Source: SVEL01 sp017381055 (GTDB lineage: Bacteria > Bacillota > Clostridia > Lachnospirales > Lachnospiraceae). Taken from it: 64,000 nucleotides of DNA. The stretch's first letter is position 1, and the number at the start of each line of letters is the position of its first letter. The notes beneath the pieces were generated by a model. The model did not search any database. It saw only the letters and a program-made list of their open reading frames with translations, and was not told the origin of the DNA. The stretch spans positions 60,198-124,197 of the forward strand of contig JAXJYC010000040.1 in the NCBI GenBank assembly GCA_036307185.1. The letters run 5' to 3'. Both the position numbers and the translations under genes were made by a program. This document shows, piece after piece, positions 49,459 to 60,700 of this stretch.

Positions 49459-52400
49459 TTAACAATTATCCTCCTTACTCATCTTAACAAGCTTTATTCG
49501 CTGTACATTTGTACCATTTAAGAAATATGCATCTCCGTCTTTTAATTCCTTTGTGTTTCTAATTACATTAGATGCAATCTCACAGAACTTGAAATCCTTA
49601 AGGCTACGTGTTGTTATCAGCGCCTTCTTTCCTTCCTTAAGTCTCTTCATCAATTCTGGTCCACCGTATGCCACTGGTACATCCTCTATATCAGAATATA
49701 CAAAACATATTCCCAATGATTTATACTGCTTCATTATTTTGTTATACATCTCTAAAACACTCTTTGTGGAAGAAATATATTCTATAGCATCTCTGTTATT
49801 AACAACAACCATATACATAGGCAATTTCTCTAATGCCTCTATTCCTTCGGAAACCAGTATACTATATCGTTTCTCAAGTTCCTCTGCAATATTTGATATC
49901 ATACCTTCAATTGCGGTATGATCAATTGTATAATTTTCTACAAATGACTTTTCGGCTTTAGATTTTAATGCTCTCTCAACATTATCAACTATAAAGACTT
50001 TGACCATTTTTGTTTTAAGATTAAATTCTACAGTTTCTAATACTGCGCCAATTGCATTTACACGTAATGATGGTTCATTTCCTATTACGCTCAATTCATT
50101 AATCTGTCTAAAATCTAATGATACAACATCTACCGTTGAATAATCTAAACCAATTGGATATGTATAAATCTTATCTTTATATTTGCAATTCTGCTGAATA
50201 TATGCACAATCCAAAATATTAGGTATTTCTGGAATTGTTTTTGCATTTTCAACGTTCCATCTAGCATTAATTTCTTGTATAAACTGTCTAACAGCATTAG
50301 AACGTTCTATTTCTTTGCTTCCCTCAAAAGCTAAGAATGTCTGTAATTCAAACAACTCTTTGTTTATTTTACACAAAGCTCTACCCGGAACATCTTTAGG
50401 CTGTATTCTACATCTTTCAAATAAAGAGCCATATTCGGCCGAATCATTACAATGTAATGCCAATCGACATGCAAAATTTGACATATATTTATAACCCAAT
50501 CCCGAGGTTTGAGAATTAGTAACTATTACAGATATACCACACGCCAAGCCCTCGCGAGTTATATGTACAAAATTGTCCTCGTACGATTCTGCATATACCT
50601 CTTTAAAAGCTGTAAAATTATCAATCATTAATATAATCTGTGGAAAATCTGTATAACCTGCCTCTTTATATGCTGCAAAAGAGCTTATTCCCATCTGTAA
50701 GAATTTTGCTTTTCTTATTTGAATCTCTTCTAACAACATTTTAAATAAATTGCGTAATTTATCTTCATCGGAAATAGTAACAATTCCACCTATATGCTTC
50801 AACTTCTCGAAATTTTTTAAATACATTGCACCAAAGTCCATTATGTATATATTTATTTCCTTTGGAGAAAACTTTGTTGCCATCTGACGTATTATTGTTT
50901 GAAGTAAATTTGTTTTTCCTGTTGCGGATGAACCAATAATCATAGTATTGTTCTCACAAAAGTTAAATAATGCTTCACCCTGATACTGCGAGTCAGGATC
51001 ATCGTATATTCCAACCGGAATTGAGTTTAGAGAATAATCCTTTAAACTAGTTGTTATATTGATATTATCTGCCAACGGTGGCAAGCAAATATCTGGCAAT
51101 TTTGATATACACATCTTTTTACAATAATCTGCCACATAATCTACAAGTACTTCCAACTGTGTATGACTTTCTTCACTTGTTTTATTTCCCTTTTTCTCAA
51201 ATACTTTCTTTCTTTTACCAGCAAATTGTACTTCTGAAATATAAAATTCTTTTTCAGCATTATTTTCGCTTTTATCAGGTGCACCACTATACGCAGACTG
51301 AAGCAATTCAAATATCTCATTATTTCCAACTTGCAAATACGCTCTACCTGGCTCCTTGATTTCTGCTGCCAACGGAGATTTTAATACCTCATTACTATCT
51401 TCTTTATTCTGAACTTTCAAACAAAGTTTAAACTTCGAATTTGACCATATCTGTTCATTAACCTGACCTGATGGCTTCTGAGTAGCCAAAATCAAATGTA
51501 CACCCAAGCTTCGACCTATACGAGCAGCACTTATAAGTTCTTTCATAAATTCCGGTTGCTCTGCTTTTAATTCTGCAAACTCGTCCACGATAATAATCAA
51601 ATGTGGTAATGCTACTTTCACGCTTCCTTCTTTGTACAATTTTATATACTTATCAATATGATTAACATTTGCTTCAGCAAATAAAGTCTGTCTCTTTAGT
51701 AGTTCCGCTTTTATTGACTTTAATGATCGTTCAATTTCTCTTCCATCAATATTTGTTATAGCTCCAATTAAATGTGGTAAATTCTTAAACTGATTAACCA
51801 TTCCACCACCCTTAAAATCGATAATAACAAAGCTTATTTCATATGGATGGAATAAGGTTGCTGCAGATAATATATACGTCTGTAAAATCTCACTTTTTCC
51901 CGAACCTGTTGTTCCTGCTACAAGGCCATGAGGACCATGATATTTTTCATGCAAATTCAAATAAACTATCTCATCCTTTGAATTAACACCTAAAGGTACT
52001 TCCATCGAGTTATATATTCTTGAATTTGCCCATCTATCATTTAAATCTATATCATAGACAGAATAAACATGTAACAATTCAAATAGGGATATACTTTTTC
52101 TAAGGGAGCGCTCTAACGAAATTTCTGCACAATGTATCGGCGCTAACTTCTTACAAAATCTCTCCATTTCATCTTGCGAAATAGAATCATACACAAACTT
52201 CTTACAATAATTTTTATTACTAACGTCGTATAAAATACCATTTCTATCATCTATCAATTTAACAATCTCATTACAATTTAGTGGAAGTTGCTCTGCATAT
52301 TGCTCAAAAAACACAAATGTTACATTTAAAGCAGAAGCATTTTCAATAAACTGCGATAATGGATGATTTTTCAAGCCTCTTTCATCCACTACTAATATAA

Positions 52401-54000
52401 TCAGGTACTCCTCTTTAGAATTATCTTTTCTTTCTTTTCTAAACGATAATTCCTTATATAACATTTCAAAAATACCATTTTTAGTCTCTGCATCATGGAC
52501 AATATTTCTCATTGCCAAGACATTCTTAACATGTGGTATAAATCTAAACCAATCATAATGTTCAATGTTATCTTCAAGCAATGCAATAAGCTTTACATCT
52601 CCATAATAATGTCTAGTTGTTAAATCTATAATAATATTCTTCATAAAATTATAGTTATTTACTTCGCTACCTATTATACCTATAGCATCTGATTTGTTAA
52701 AATCAACGGTAATAGGTGCATTTCCAATATACTTAAAGTCATTTGCAATTCTTAGCGGAATTTCAAGCAACTCATCATTTGTCTCGAATGCTTCTTTCTC
52801 CTTATAATCCACTTGTCTCGCAGACAAAACTTCTCCTCTACCTATATATATCTTCAAAAAGTCTTCATCCTGTGAAACTCTATCAAATAACTCTGTACTA
52901 AACTTATCAACAACATCAATATCATAATTGATATCATGATAAATATCATTTAAGATATCCAATTCATCCTGTCTTAGTTTAGATATTTCTTCTCTTTTTC
53001 CTTCTATGTACGAAATATATTGTTCAATTCTTTCTTGACATTCATTTCGATATTTTTTTCTTGACCTTACAAATGTCGCTATAGAAGTAAATACACCCAA
53101 CGACATAGAACATACGCTGAAAAGAATAAATTGCATGTTCGAAGTTTTACTCATAAATCCTCTAACCACTATAGTCAGAACAAGCATTGCCAATGTCGGC
53201 AGCACTGTCATAAAAATATTATCCTCTGGTTTTTGAGGTACCTCTGGTGGAACTAGAATATCTATTTTCTCTTTAATTATATTATTTTTCAATCTTGTGT
53301 TTCTATTAAAAAGAGGATACTTCAAACTATTTTCTGTTGAGATCACTTCGCTAATTGTTGTCGCATTTACTTTTATATTATCAATGTCAACATATATATT
53401 GCCTTCCTTATAATAGAAGCTAAAATCAGCCACTGAAATAAAATCATAATCTTTTAATATTATTGCATCCTTTTTTCGCTGACCATTCAAATATACACCA
53501 AATTCAGATCTAATCTCTTGTACTACATAATTAGAGTTTTCTTTAACTATTTGGATTACTGTACCTTTACTAAATTCACTCTTAAGATATATATCTCCAT
53601 GCTCTCCATCAGCAATTACCCATTTTTCTTTTTCTGATAATTCAACTTTCCAATTATAATTTGGTACCTTGGCTTCAAAATCAATCATAAATCTAATCTC
53701 GAAGACTTCGTCACCTGAAACTGCATATTTTACATCAAATATATCTCCATGTTCTAATTCCACAGAGATTAATTTTCTCATATCGCCTTTACTTATATAT
53801 AGATCATCCGAGCAGAATAGTTCCCACTTACCATTACTTTTGTTAAATTCCAATTCTATATCACAAAAGAATGCTGCCTGACTTAATCTAAATTCACAAG
53901 CTGCAGTTGTTCCTAATCTTACTTTTTCAGCGTCTTGACCTAATTCAAATTCTCTATATATTTTTTTATTACTTACGATAATTTTATATTGATAATCCAT
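49459..54000 (-). CDS. essC: T7SS ATPase EssC (FHA-FHA-TM-FtsK/SpoIIIE)
   Basis: Motor and recognition component of T7SSb. Two FHA-like domains 1-205 (EFELGQDAEKVRLGTTAACE; VIQIVKENSNYVVQEIRSEF, then YLNGQ). Two TMs about 260-310 (TVLPTLAMLVLTIVVRGF; FILFSVCSMSLGVFTSIATF). First FtsK/SpoIIIE ATPase with Walker A GTTGSGKSE (about 695-703) and LIIIVDEFAEL. Second ATPase with GSSATGKTN (about 1021-1029) and ILMIDNF. A third, degenerate domain has IGNEPSLRV in place of a P-loop. 1513 residues, EssC length. The third site lacks a Lys. Between YukD and the effector genes. Confidence 0.95.
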   Translation of the reverse strand: MDYQYKIIVSNKKIYREFELGQDAEKVRLGTTAACEFRLSQAAFFCDIELEFNKSNGKWELFCSDDLYISKGDMRKLISVELEHGDIFDVKYAVSGDEVFEIRFMIDFEAKVPNYNWKVELSEKEKWVIADGEHGDIYLKSEFSKGTVIQIVKENSNYVVQEIRSEFGVYLNGQRKKDAIILKDYDFISVADFSFYYKEGNIYVDIDNIKVNATTISEVISTENSLKYPLFNRNTRLKNNIIKEKIDILVPPEVPQKPEDNIFMTVLPTLAMLVLTIVVRGFMSKTSNMQFILFSVCSMSLGVFTSIATFVRSRKKYRNECQERIEQYISYIEGKREEISKLRQDELDILNDIYHDINYDIDVVDKFSTELFDRVSQDEDFLKIYIGRGEVLSARQVDYKEKEAFETNDELLEIPLRIANDFKYIGNAPITVDFNKSDAIGIIGSEVNNYNFMKNIIIDLTTRHYYGDVKLIALLEDNIEHYDWFRFIPHVKNVLAMRNIVHDAETKNGIFEMLYKELSFRKERKDNSKEEYLIILVVDERGLKNHPLSQFIENASALNVTFVFFEQYAEQLPLNCNEIVKLIDDRNGILYDVSNKNYCKKFVYDSISQDEMERFCKKLAPIHCAEISLERSLRKSISLFELLHVYSVYDIDLNDRWANSRIYNSMEVPLGVNSKDEIVYLNLHEKYHGPHGLVAGTTGSGKSEILQTYILSAATLFHPYEISFVIIDFKGGGMVNQFKNLPHLIGAITNIDGREIERSLKSIKAELLKRQTLFAEANVNHIDKYIKLYKEGSVKVALPHLIIIVDEFAELKAEQPEFMKELISAARIGRSLGVHLILATQKPSGQVNEQIWSNSKFKLCLKVQNKEDSNEVLKSPLAAEIKEPGRAYLQVGNNEIFELLQSAYSGAPDKSENNAEKEFYISEVQFAGKRKKVFEKKGNKTSEESHTQLEVLVDYVADYCKKMCISKLPDICLPPLADNINITTSLKDYSLNSIPVGIYDDPDSQYQGEALFNFCENNTMIIGSSATGKTNLLQTIIRQMATKFSPKEINIYIMDFGAMYLKNFEKLKHIGGIVTISDEDKLRNLFKMLLEEIQIRKAKFLQMGISSFAAYKEAGYTDFPQIILMIDNFTAFKEVYAESYEDNFVHITREGLACGISVIVTNSQTSGLGYKYMSNFACRLALHCNDSAEYGSLFERCRIQPKDVPGRALCKINKELFELQTFLAFEGSKEIERSNAVRQFIQEINARWNVENAKTIPEIPNILDCAYIQQNCKYKDKIYTYPIGLDYSTVDVVSLDFRQINELSVIGNEPSLRVNAIGAVLETVEFNLKTKMVKVFIVDNVERALKSKAEKSFVENYTIDHTAIEGMISNIAEELEKRYSILVSEGIEALEKLPMYMVVVNNRDAIEYISSTKSVLEMYNKIMKQYKSLGICFVYSDIEDVPVAYGGPELMKRLKEGKKALITTRSLKDFKFCEIASNVIRNTKELKDGDAYFLNGTNVQRIKLVKMSKEDNC

Positions 54001-54002
54001 TT

Positions 54003-54257
54003 TTAATCCCTCTTATATATGATTAATGTTCCATTTCTAATGCCATACTCTCGCAGCGTTTTATTTCCTCGCAAAAATGCAATTGGATTCTCAGCAACCA
54101 AATAACAACTAAAAATATCTTCTGTGTTCATCCCTAAATCAAAGGCTTCATTCAAAGACAAAACCAAATCATTTGCTGTAATATTCAAAGGTATCTCTAT
54201 CTCTTTCATTTTGCCGTTAATATAATTAACGAACTCCACAATCGCTGTTTCTTCCAT
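54003..54257 (-). CDS. esaB: YukD/EsaB ubiquitin-like T7SS protein
   Basis: 84 residues: MEETAIVEFVNYINGKMKEI, then EIPLNITANDLVLSLNEAFD and a C-terminal LREYGIRNGTLIIYKRD. This is the beta-grasp YukD pattern (ubiquitin-like, with the hydrophobic patch). In T7SSb it is a cytosolic regulator or structural piece. It lies 2 nt before essC and 9 nt after the MinD-like gene. No Gly-Gly tail is present. Confidence 0.85.
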   Translation of the reverse strand: MEETAIVEFVNYINGKMKEIEIPLNITANDLVLSLNEAFDLGMNTEDIFSCYLVAENPIAFLRGNKTLREYGIRNGTLIIYKRD

Positions 54258-54266
54258 TACTACCTC

Positions 54267-55328
54267 CTATATAAACATATACGCAAGTTTTTTCATACTA
54301 CTTAAATGTGCTAAGTCTTCTACATTACATAATTTGTCTGTAACATTTTCAACATATTCACTTATAGGAAACTTTTGTTGCATCGATGAACTCAAATATG
54401 CATTATCTTGTTTTTCATTATACTTATTGCATATAAACATATACTTTTCTTTATCCTGCAAATCAATGCTACGTAATAAAATTTCCGTTTTTAAAAGTGA
54501 ATTCGCATCCTGCTCAACAATCATCAACACCTTATCCGAGCATTCCAGCAATTCCATCCTTGTTATGCTATATCCTGCGTCTATATCCACTATAACATAA
54601 TCGTACTCACCACTTGCTTTAGCACCTACAATTAGTTTTTTATATATTCCTTCTTCTAAATTAACAGAATCCAAAGTTGTATAAAATGGTGGAACATAAC
54701 TAAATACTTCTTTTCTAATAAACGGTTTTGTCGCCTCGTATACATTTTCTTCATCTTCACGCATTGCTCTATATCCAGCATTTGACATTCCTGTTTTCTC
54801 ATTCAAGAAATGCGCAAATCCCTGTATAGACTCCGTGCTAACATACAAAACATTCTGATGATTTAATGCGAGACTTTCAGCCAACGCCATACTTAAACAT
54901 GTTTTGCCACATCCACCTACTGCAGAAAAACACGAAATTATCTGTGTTGTCTTATTATCACGATTTCCATCACCATTTCCCAACAGCTTATCCTTACTTC
55001 TGTATAATAATTCATTAAAAATTTCCTTTATACCAGAATATTTAAAAACTCTCGTAACTGTAAGTTCTTGTGTATTTCCTATATCAAGCTTTTCCGTAAG
55101 CATATACAAATTCGCTATGTTATGCTTAAGCAAATTTGGTGTATATATTTTCTCATCAATTACAACCATCTCAACTGTTTTAGGTGTTGAAAAAAAATCC
55201 TTGAAATAATTTACATCTGAAATAATTTCTAGTTCAACTCTTTCATCTAAAACTTCTAAAAACTTACTCTCCAAGGTAGCTAAATAATTTTCATCTGTGT
55301 CAACAATAACAATTATTGGTTTGCTCAT
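54267..55328 (-). CDS. Receiver/MinD-ParA-like ATPase (CpaE-like) in the T7SS operon
   Basis: 353 residues. N-terminal 110 resemble a degenerate receiver domain (IIVIVDTDENYLATLESKFL; EMVVIDEKI). The ATPase starts near 125: ISCFSAVGGCGKTCLSMALA, then LYVSTESIQGF and a Walker B-like YDYVIVDIDAGYSITRMELL. The deviant P-loop has Val where ParA/MinD has the signature Lys, as in CpaE-type localisation factors. Not part of the canonical T7SSb set; I infer a spatial-positioning or assembly role. Encoded between the FHA protein and YukD genes, spaced 3 and 9 nt. Confidence 0.8.
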   Translation of the reverse strand: MSKPIIVIVDTDENYLATLESKFLEVLDERVELEIISDVNYFKDFFSTPKTVEMVVIDEKIYTPNLLKHNIANLYMLTEKLDIGNTQELTVTRVFKYSGIKEIFNELLYRSKDKLLGNGDGNRDNKTTQIISCFSAVGGCGKTCLSMALAESLALNHQNVLYVSTESIQGFAHFLNEKTGMSNAGYRAMREDEENVYEATKPFIRKEVFSYVPPFYTTLDSVNLEEGIYKKLIVGAKASGEYDYVIVDIDAGYSITRMELLECSDKVLMIVEQDANSLLKTEILLRSIDLQDKEKYMFICNKYNEKQDNAYLSSSMQQKFPISEYVENVTDKLCNVEDLAHLSSMKKLAYMFI

Positions 55329-55331
55329 TTT

Positions 55332-56219
55332 TTATCTCCGTATTATAAAATCCATATTTGCAAGTCTAATTCTAGTTCCCTCTTCTACCGCTTCATATTC
55401 CTCTGATGAAATTCTTTTCCCGTTTGCATACGTACCATTTGCGCTATTCATATCCTTAATAAACAACTTACCATCACTTAATAAAAACTTACAATGAACA
55501 CGACTAATTGCAGAATTTCCGTCAATGACTCCATTTACTTTTTCTGCACTTTTACCAATAAGAAACTCATTCTTTGTTATTTGCATACTTACTGTTCCGT
55601 CAATAGACGCAAAAATATATGTTTTTTCATTATTCTCTCGTCCATTCACATTGTAAACAATATTTATATTCTTTCCAATTTCATTAAATTGAATGTTTCC
55701 ATTACATAACTCATCTAATATGTTTTTAATCTGTATATTCTCTGCAAAAGAAGAACCCTTTAATACATTTAAAAGTTGTTCTCTCAATTCCCTTTTAAAC
55801 TCTCCTATAGTTGTTCTTGTAACAGGAATATTTAACGGCAAATATATAAGTTTTATTGTCATAGTATTTTTATCAACAAATATCTTATCCAACCTATTAT
55901 CTATGCACATAATATTAAGAAAGCCATTATTTTCTACATTCTCGATAGCATTTACTAAATTTTTTATTCCTGTAACAATCGATTCAACACCTAACTCTCT
56001 TATTATAGATTCAAACGTCATTAATTCATCACTAAAATAAACTAGTTTAATATTGCCATTATATTTCAAGCGATGTGGTTCCAATAAGTTCCCCACTTTT
56101 TGACTTTTAACCACTCTAAATCCGATGTCATAAAACATATCGTTTCGTTTTAAGACATATGCAACATTATTTCCTTTTTCTATTTCATATGTATGTTCAT
56201 TTAAAACTTTATTTTGCAT
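55332..56219 (-). CDS. DUF6382-like plus FHA domain protein
   Basis: 295 residues without membrane segment. N-terminal 180 residues resemble the DUF6382 region of Lachnospiraceae FHA proteins (EIEKGNNVAYVLKRNDMFYD, IRELGVESIVTGIKNLVNAI, MCIDNRLDKIFVDKNTMTIK). The C-terminal FHA is canonical: FLIGKSAEKVNGVI, ISRVHCKF (Ser and His), DMNSANGTYANGKRI (NGT). Likely binds phosphothreonine peptides made by the locus kinase. The N-terminal part also resembles the pseudokinase half of EssB in length and layout; not demonstrable here. Confidence 0.75.
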   Translation of the reverse strand: MQNKVLNEHTYEIEKGNNVAYVLKRNDMFYDIGFRVVKSQKVGNLLEPHRLKYNGNIKLVYFSDELMTFESIIRELGVESIVTGIKNLVNAIENVENNGFLNIMCIDNRLDKIFVDKNTMTIKLIYLPLNIPVTRTTIGEFKRELREQLLNVLKGSSFAENIQIKNILDELCNGNIQFNEIGKNINIVYNVNGRENNEKTYIFASIDGTVSMQITKNEFLIGKSAEKVNGVIDGNSAISRVHCKFLLSDGKLFIKDMNSANGTYANGKRISSEEYEAVEEGTRIRLANMDFIIRR

Positions 56220-56231
56220 AACAAAAACCTC

Positions 56232-57290
56232 TTAATCTATATAAAATTCAAAATCTTCATTGGCAAAACGAATTACATCACCATTATTCAGCACATGCTC
56301 TTGTTCACTTCCAAGCATAATACCATTTACATATGTATGATTCGTCGACTTTTCATCTTTCACCACATACACATCATCATTATAATAAATGCTTGCATGT
56401 TTTCTACTTATAGCACTATTATTTGCAATACACAAATGACATGCCGCATCTTTACCTATATGAAATTCATTGTTACAGATTTCTGTGATTTCCTTATTTT
56501 TTAATCTGCACAGTTTCGCACTTGGCATTATTTCTCTTAATATAACCGTACCTTCTTCTTCGCCACTTAATAATGTTGTACCTTCTTCTGGCATTGTCAA
56601 AATAGTGGTTTCAAATATATCATTTTTATTATCTACATTAGACTTCTCTTCAAAGTAATGTTTTTGATACGATAATCTACTACTTGCAATAAATCCACTA
56701 TCTCCTTGTGTTTGCTTCTTTTTCACAGTAGCAATTTGCTGGTATATTTGTGGATATACTTTTCTTATATAATTTTCAATACTTTCAATTCTATAATTAT
56801 TTATATCTAAAAAGAAACTCTTTAATTTTTCACATTCATTTTCTAATTCTCGATTTGATGATTTTATAGTATTAACAAAATCAGCCAAAAAACTATATAT
56901 ATTAACACTACCTTGTCTATTTACTATCGGTTCATAAAGAAACCAAAGTTCACCTGTGGTTTCCTTGATAAAAATATACTTTTTATCAAGCATTAAGTTA
57001 TTAATATATAATCCGTTATTTTCTATGGTTTTAACTATTTCTATTGTTTGCGCCAATACCGCATATAATTTATGAATTGTAAAATCCTTTTTTATATATT
57101 TCTCAAGTGACTTTCCTCTTGGCGCCATATATTCAATTCTATGTTTTCCATTTAACGTAGGACGAAAAAGCCCAATAATAGTGTTTTTATCAAAAATAGT
57201 CATTTCTCTTTCATTTACTGGTGCCTTACCAAAATACTTTCTTATAATCTTTACCGACCTATCATCTACAATCACTCGAATTCTTGACAT
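56232..57290 (-). CDS. Second FHA protein with TTIL/TTLL motifs (pseudokinase-like N-terminus)
   Basis: 352 residues. N-terminal region (1-200) resembles that of the neighbouring FHA protein and EssB-type pseudokinase folds (MAPRGKSLEKYIKKDFTIHK, YAVLAQTIEIVKTIENNGLY). A linker (225-255) carries FETTILTMPEEGTTLLSGEE then EGTVIL, echoing the TTVL repeats. The FHA at 262-350 has FHIGKDAACHLC, ISRKHASIYY and STNHTYVNG (His replaces the Gly of NGT). ATG 57290 has GAGGAAAAGT upstream. No TM. Follows esxA, after a hairpin. Confidence 0.75.
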   Translation of the reverse strand: MSRIRVIVDDRSVKIIRKYFGKAPVNEREMTIFDKNTIIGLFRPTLNGKHRIEYMAPRGKSLEKYIKKDFTIHKLYAVLAQTIEIVKTIENNGLYINNLMLDKKYIFIKETTGELWFLYEPIVNRQGSVNIYSFLADFVNTIKSSNRELENECEKLKSFFLDINNYRIESIENYIRKVYPQIYQQIATVKKKQTQGDSGFIASSRLSYQKHYFEEKSNVDNKNDIFETTILTMPEEGTTLLSGEEEGTVILREIMPSAKLCRLKNKEITEICNNEFHIGKDAACHLCIANNSAISRKHASIYYNDDVYVVKDEKSTNHTYVNGIMLGSEQEHVLNNGDVIRFANEDFEFYID

Positions 57291-57318
57291 ACTTTTCCTC
57301 AACCTCTTTAAAGTTTTT

Positions 57319-57348
57319 AATACCTACAGCCATTTGACTGTAGGTATT
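57319..57348. other. Hairpin between esxA and the FHA gene
   Basis: AATACCTACAG / CTGTAGGTATT, perfect 11-bp stem with 8-nt loop, T-run on the plus-strand side (TTTTTTT). On the minus strand, where the genes run, there is no U-run after it. It may protect or process the esxA 3' end, allowing more EsxA than downstream proteins. Confidence 0.55.
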
Positions 57349-57364
57349 TTTTTGTAATAATATA

Positions 57365-57649
57365 TTAATTTCCAGCAAGCTGCTCATCGATCTCAATGAT
57401 TTTTTCCATACACTGATTAATATAATCTCTGAAGTTGCCAACTGCCTCTGGAACTGTAGAAATAAGAAGTGTCTGATATGCCTCCTCATAAGTAGCTCTT
57501 GCCTTATCGTAAGCTGCACCTTCCCAGTACTCTGGTAACTCATTCATTGCGCTATCAATTGCTGCTGCTGCGCTATTAAGCTGATCAATTGCCTCGTTTA
57601 CCTTTCTTACACAACTTTCAATTCCTGATCTCTCTACTCTTGTTGCCAT
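57365..57649 (-). CDS. esxA: WXG100-family T7SS protein (EsxA-like)
   Basis: 94 residues in two helices around the WxG turn: RVNEAIDQLNSAAA-type first helix, then PEYWEGAAYDKARATYEEAY with WEG at about 42-44. Core secretion substrate of T7SS, and co-secreted with or activating EssC. ATG 57649 has AAAGGAAGAAAAAA upstream; the reading frame to 57706 lacks such a site. It lies between the giant surface gene and the FHA genes. A weak promoter-like TTGATG-17-TATTAC precedes it. Confidence 0.9.
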   Translation of the reverse strand: MATRVERSGIESCVRKVNEAIDQLNSAAAAIDSAMNELPEYWEGAAYDKARATYEEAYQTLLISTVPEAVGNFRDYINQCMEKIIEIDEQLAGN

Positions 57650-57722
57650 TTTTTTCTTCCTTTCATCTCTTAAATTATTTATGTAATACTCATATTTGAG
57701 TTTCACATCAAAACATCAAATG

Positions 57723-60700
57723 CTATTTTCTCTTTTTTGATAATACAAAAAAGCTTCCTCCTGTAAGAACAGTCACTAACGCAATTATCGTTCCATAGAA
57801 CGCCTTTTTGTTTGCATACCATCTTACAAATGCATTTGTTGAAACTGTAATAGTATTTTCAAATACAGCAATCTTACCAGCATTTACATCTTCACTATTA
57901 TCACTATCAACTATATTTCCCGCTATATCAGTTACCTGGAAACTTATATGTTGTTCCATTCCTTCTTTTACAGTAAATGAACCTGAATACATTGTCGCAT
58001 CTTCAAACTTAGATACTGTCTGAATTACTTTTCCATCCAAGTACACTTTAACTTCCTTAAGTCCAATGGAATCAAACACCTCATAACTTACTGTAATATT
58101 ATCAGAATTATATGAATTCTTTGATAAACCGGTTACCTTTACTAGTTCTGGTTTTGTTGTATCTACAGAAAACCTTACACAATATTTATCATATACAATA
58201 TTTTCTGAGCTGTTTCCCGCCTCATCCTTTGATGATACAGTAATAACATACACACCATCTTTTTTAAAGTTATCCTTTGATATTATATAATCATATTGAT
58301 ACCAACCGCTCTCACCTATAACATTATTTGATGTAGCTTCTGTTTTTTCAACAAGAACATCATTTATCGGAGCTCCATCTCTTGTAATTCTAACATTAAT
58401 AGAATCTGCTACAAGTCTATTAGCATTATACTCTGTAATCTTAATATCATTTGTAACTACTGTATTATAAGAATTTATCAATGCTATTAAATTACTATCA
58501 AAAGTATATACAGAACCAAATCTATTAACTGAAAAATTAACTACTTCTACGCTACTTCTTCCCGAAAGATCTGTAGCTGTAACCTTAAGAGTATATATTC
58601 CATCATTAGCCTGTATCATTTCAAATGTATCACTAATACTTATAACGCCATTATTTATAGGTGTAAATTTCTTAATATATGTATTAGTTACATCTACCGC
58701 TTTTGCGCTATTAATGTCAGCATTACCACCACCAAATTGTACACCATTCTTTATTAACGACACTGTATAGTCTTTATAATAATTATCATTTATTGTAATG
58801 GTTGGTTTAACAGCATCTTTATATGCCACTCCATCTTTTACTCCTGTAATACTAATTGAAGGCGATGTATTATCAACTGTAAATATAACCGTTCTAGTTA
58901 TTGCCACATTTCCTGCCGCATCTACAGCATCTACCTTTATTGTGTATGTACCTTCCTCAGCAAATTTCTGAGTTAATGAAGATTCTTTACCTGTCTTGTT
59001 AAACACTTGGCTGTTAAGCACTGTTACATTACCATTTAATTCTTTTGTGATAGAAATTACAACATCCATGTCAGCATAATTTGATTCAATTATACCTACT
59101 GTCACATCTTTACTTTCTGTGTAATATGTATTCTCTTTAACACCCGCAATGTCAACAAGTGGTGCTGTATTATCGACTGTAAATGTTATAGACTTGTCCA
59201 CAGCCTTATTGCCAGCTGCATCCTCTGAGCTAACTACTACTGTATAAGTTCCATCTTCTCTAAATGCATATGCCTTAGTAGTCTTCGCTGATGTGGATGC
59301 GAACTTATCTACAGCATAATCTGTAGTTACACCATCTAATGTCTTCTTAACCGAAACAGTTACACCATTGCCAGACTGATTATAATGCTTCTCGAAAACT
59401 TCTACATTAACAGTTGCTACTCCTGTATTTACACTTCCGTTAGCCACACCTGTAAGATCTGAGATAACTGGTGCTATAGTATCTATGTATACTGTCTTAT
59501 TGTAAGTTTTTACATTGCCAGCATTATCTGTAACTGTTACATTTACTGTATATGAACCATTAGCATTAATTACTTTATCTATCCATGTTCTGTCGATATT
59601 GACTTTTACTGAGTCTTTTGTATTATCTTTACCTGCATAAACTGGTCCATTATACTTAATACCGTTTATCTTTATACTTACATCAGCTATACCCGCCGAT
59701 GGAACGCCATCATAAACATCAGAAATATTTAACGTATACGCCACATCCGAATTATACCAATTACCCTTATCAGTCGCTCTTACATCATCAAATTTCACAT
59801 TGATAGGTATATTTTCCAAAAGCACATAATTAGATGAAAATAACGAATTTCCTGAGGTATCCTTTATTTCCGCGAGATTATACTGGGTACTTCTTTCTAC
59901 ATTATCAGTAACAACAAGCTTAACATCTCCTGAATTATTTAATCCTATAGTTGCTACTAACTTTCCATCCTTCATAATAGCATCACAATCTGTATTGCCA
60001 ATAGAAAGCTTGGCTGATTTAATACCAGTCATATTATCCGACACATTAAACGTATATGTTACTTTATCATTATAAAAATTACCAAAATTTGTAATATTTT
60101 CTTTGCCTGCTGCTACTACACTTTCAAATATTGCGGTCGGATCTTCGTTATCTATAAACACAGTAAAAGATTTACCTTCATCTGTGCTAAATACATTTCC
60201 TGCCATATCCACAATATTATTGACAATTATAGTTAAACTTCCATCCTCGTTTTTATCATAGCCAGATGTATTAATAAAAAATGTATCTGTTACACATTTT
60301 TCTTCATTTGATAAGTTGCTCTTACATAAACCATCTATCTTTTTGCCGTTAATAAACACATCATATGACGAAAGTCCCGAAACCATATTACTTGCATTTG
60401 CTCCCACTAAATCAGTTACATTAACAGATATCTCTACATCTTCCGAATAATACGACTTACCATCATCTTCATAGCTATGTATATTTTCATCAGGCACTAC
60501 CGCAAATGAAGCGTCCGATTTATGTTTCTCGATAAGAATTGTTCCTATTTCATTCCTAACACTTTTATTATTTGCTAGATCTACAAGAACAACTCCCACA
60601 TTATCATATAACATCGTATTTTCATCTGTTTCTATTACAAATGAACATATACCTTTACCATCTTCAGTTTTTTCTATCGTTACATCACTGGATATAACTG

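Noticed and set aside
53669..53881. 70-aa plus-strand frame within essC
   Set aside because: Shadow of essC, with no ribosome binding site. Other plus-strand frames inside the T7SS operon were judged the same way.
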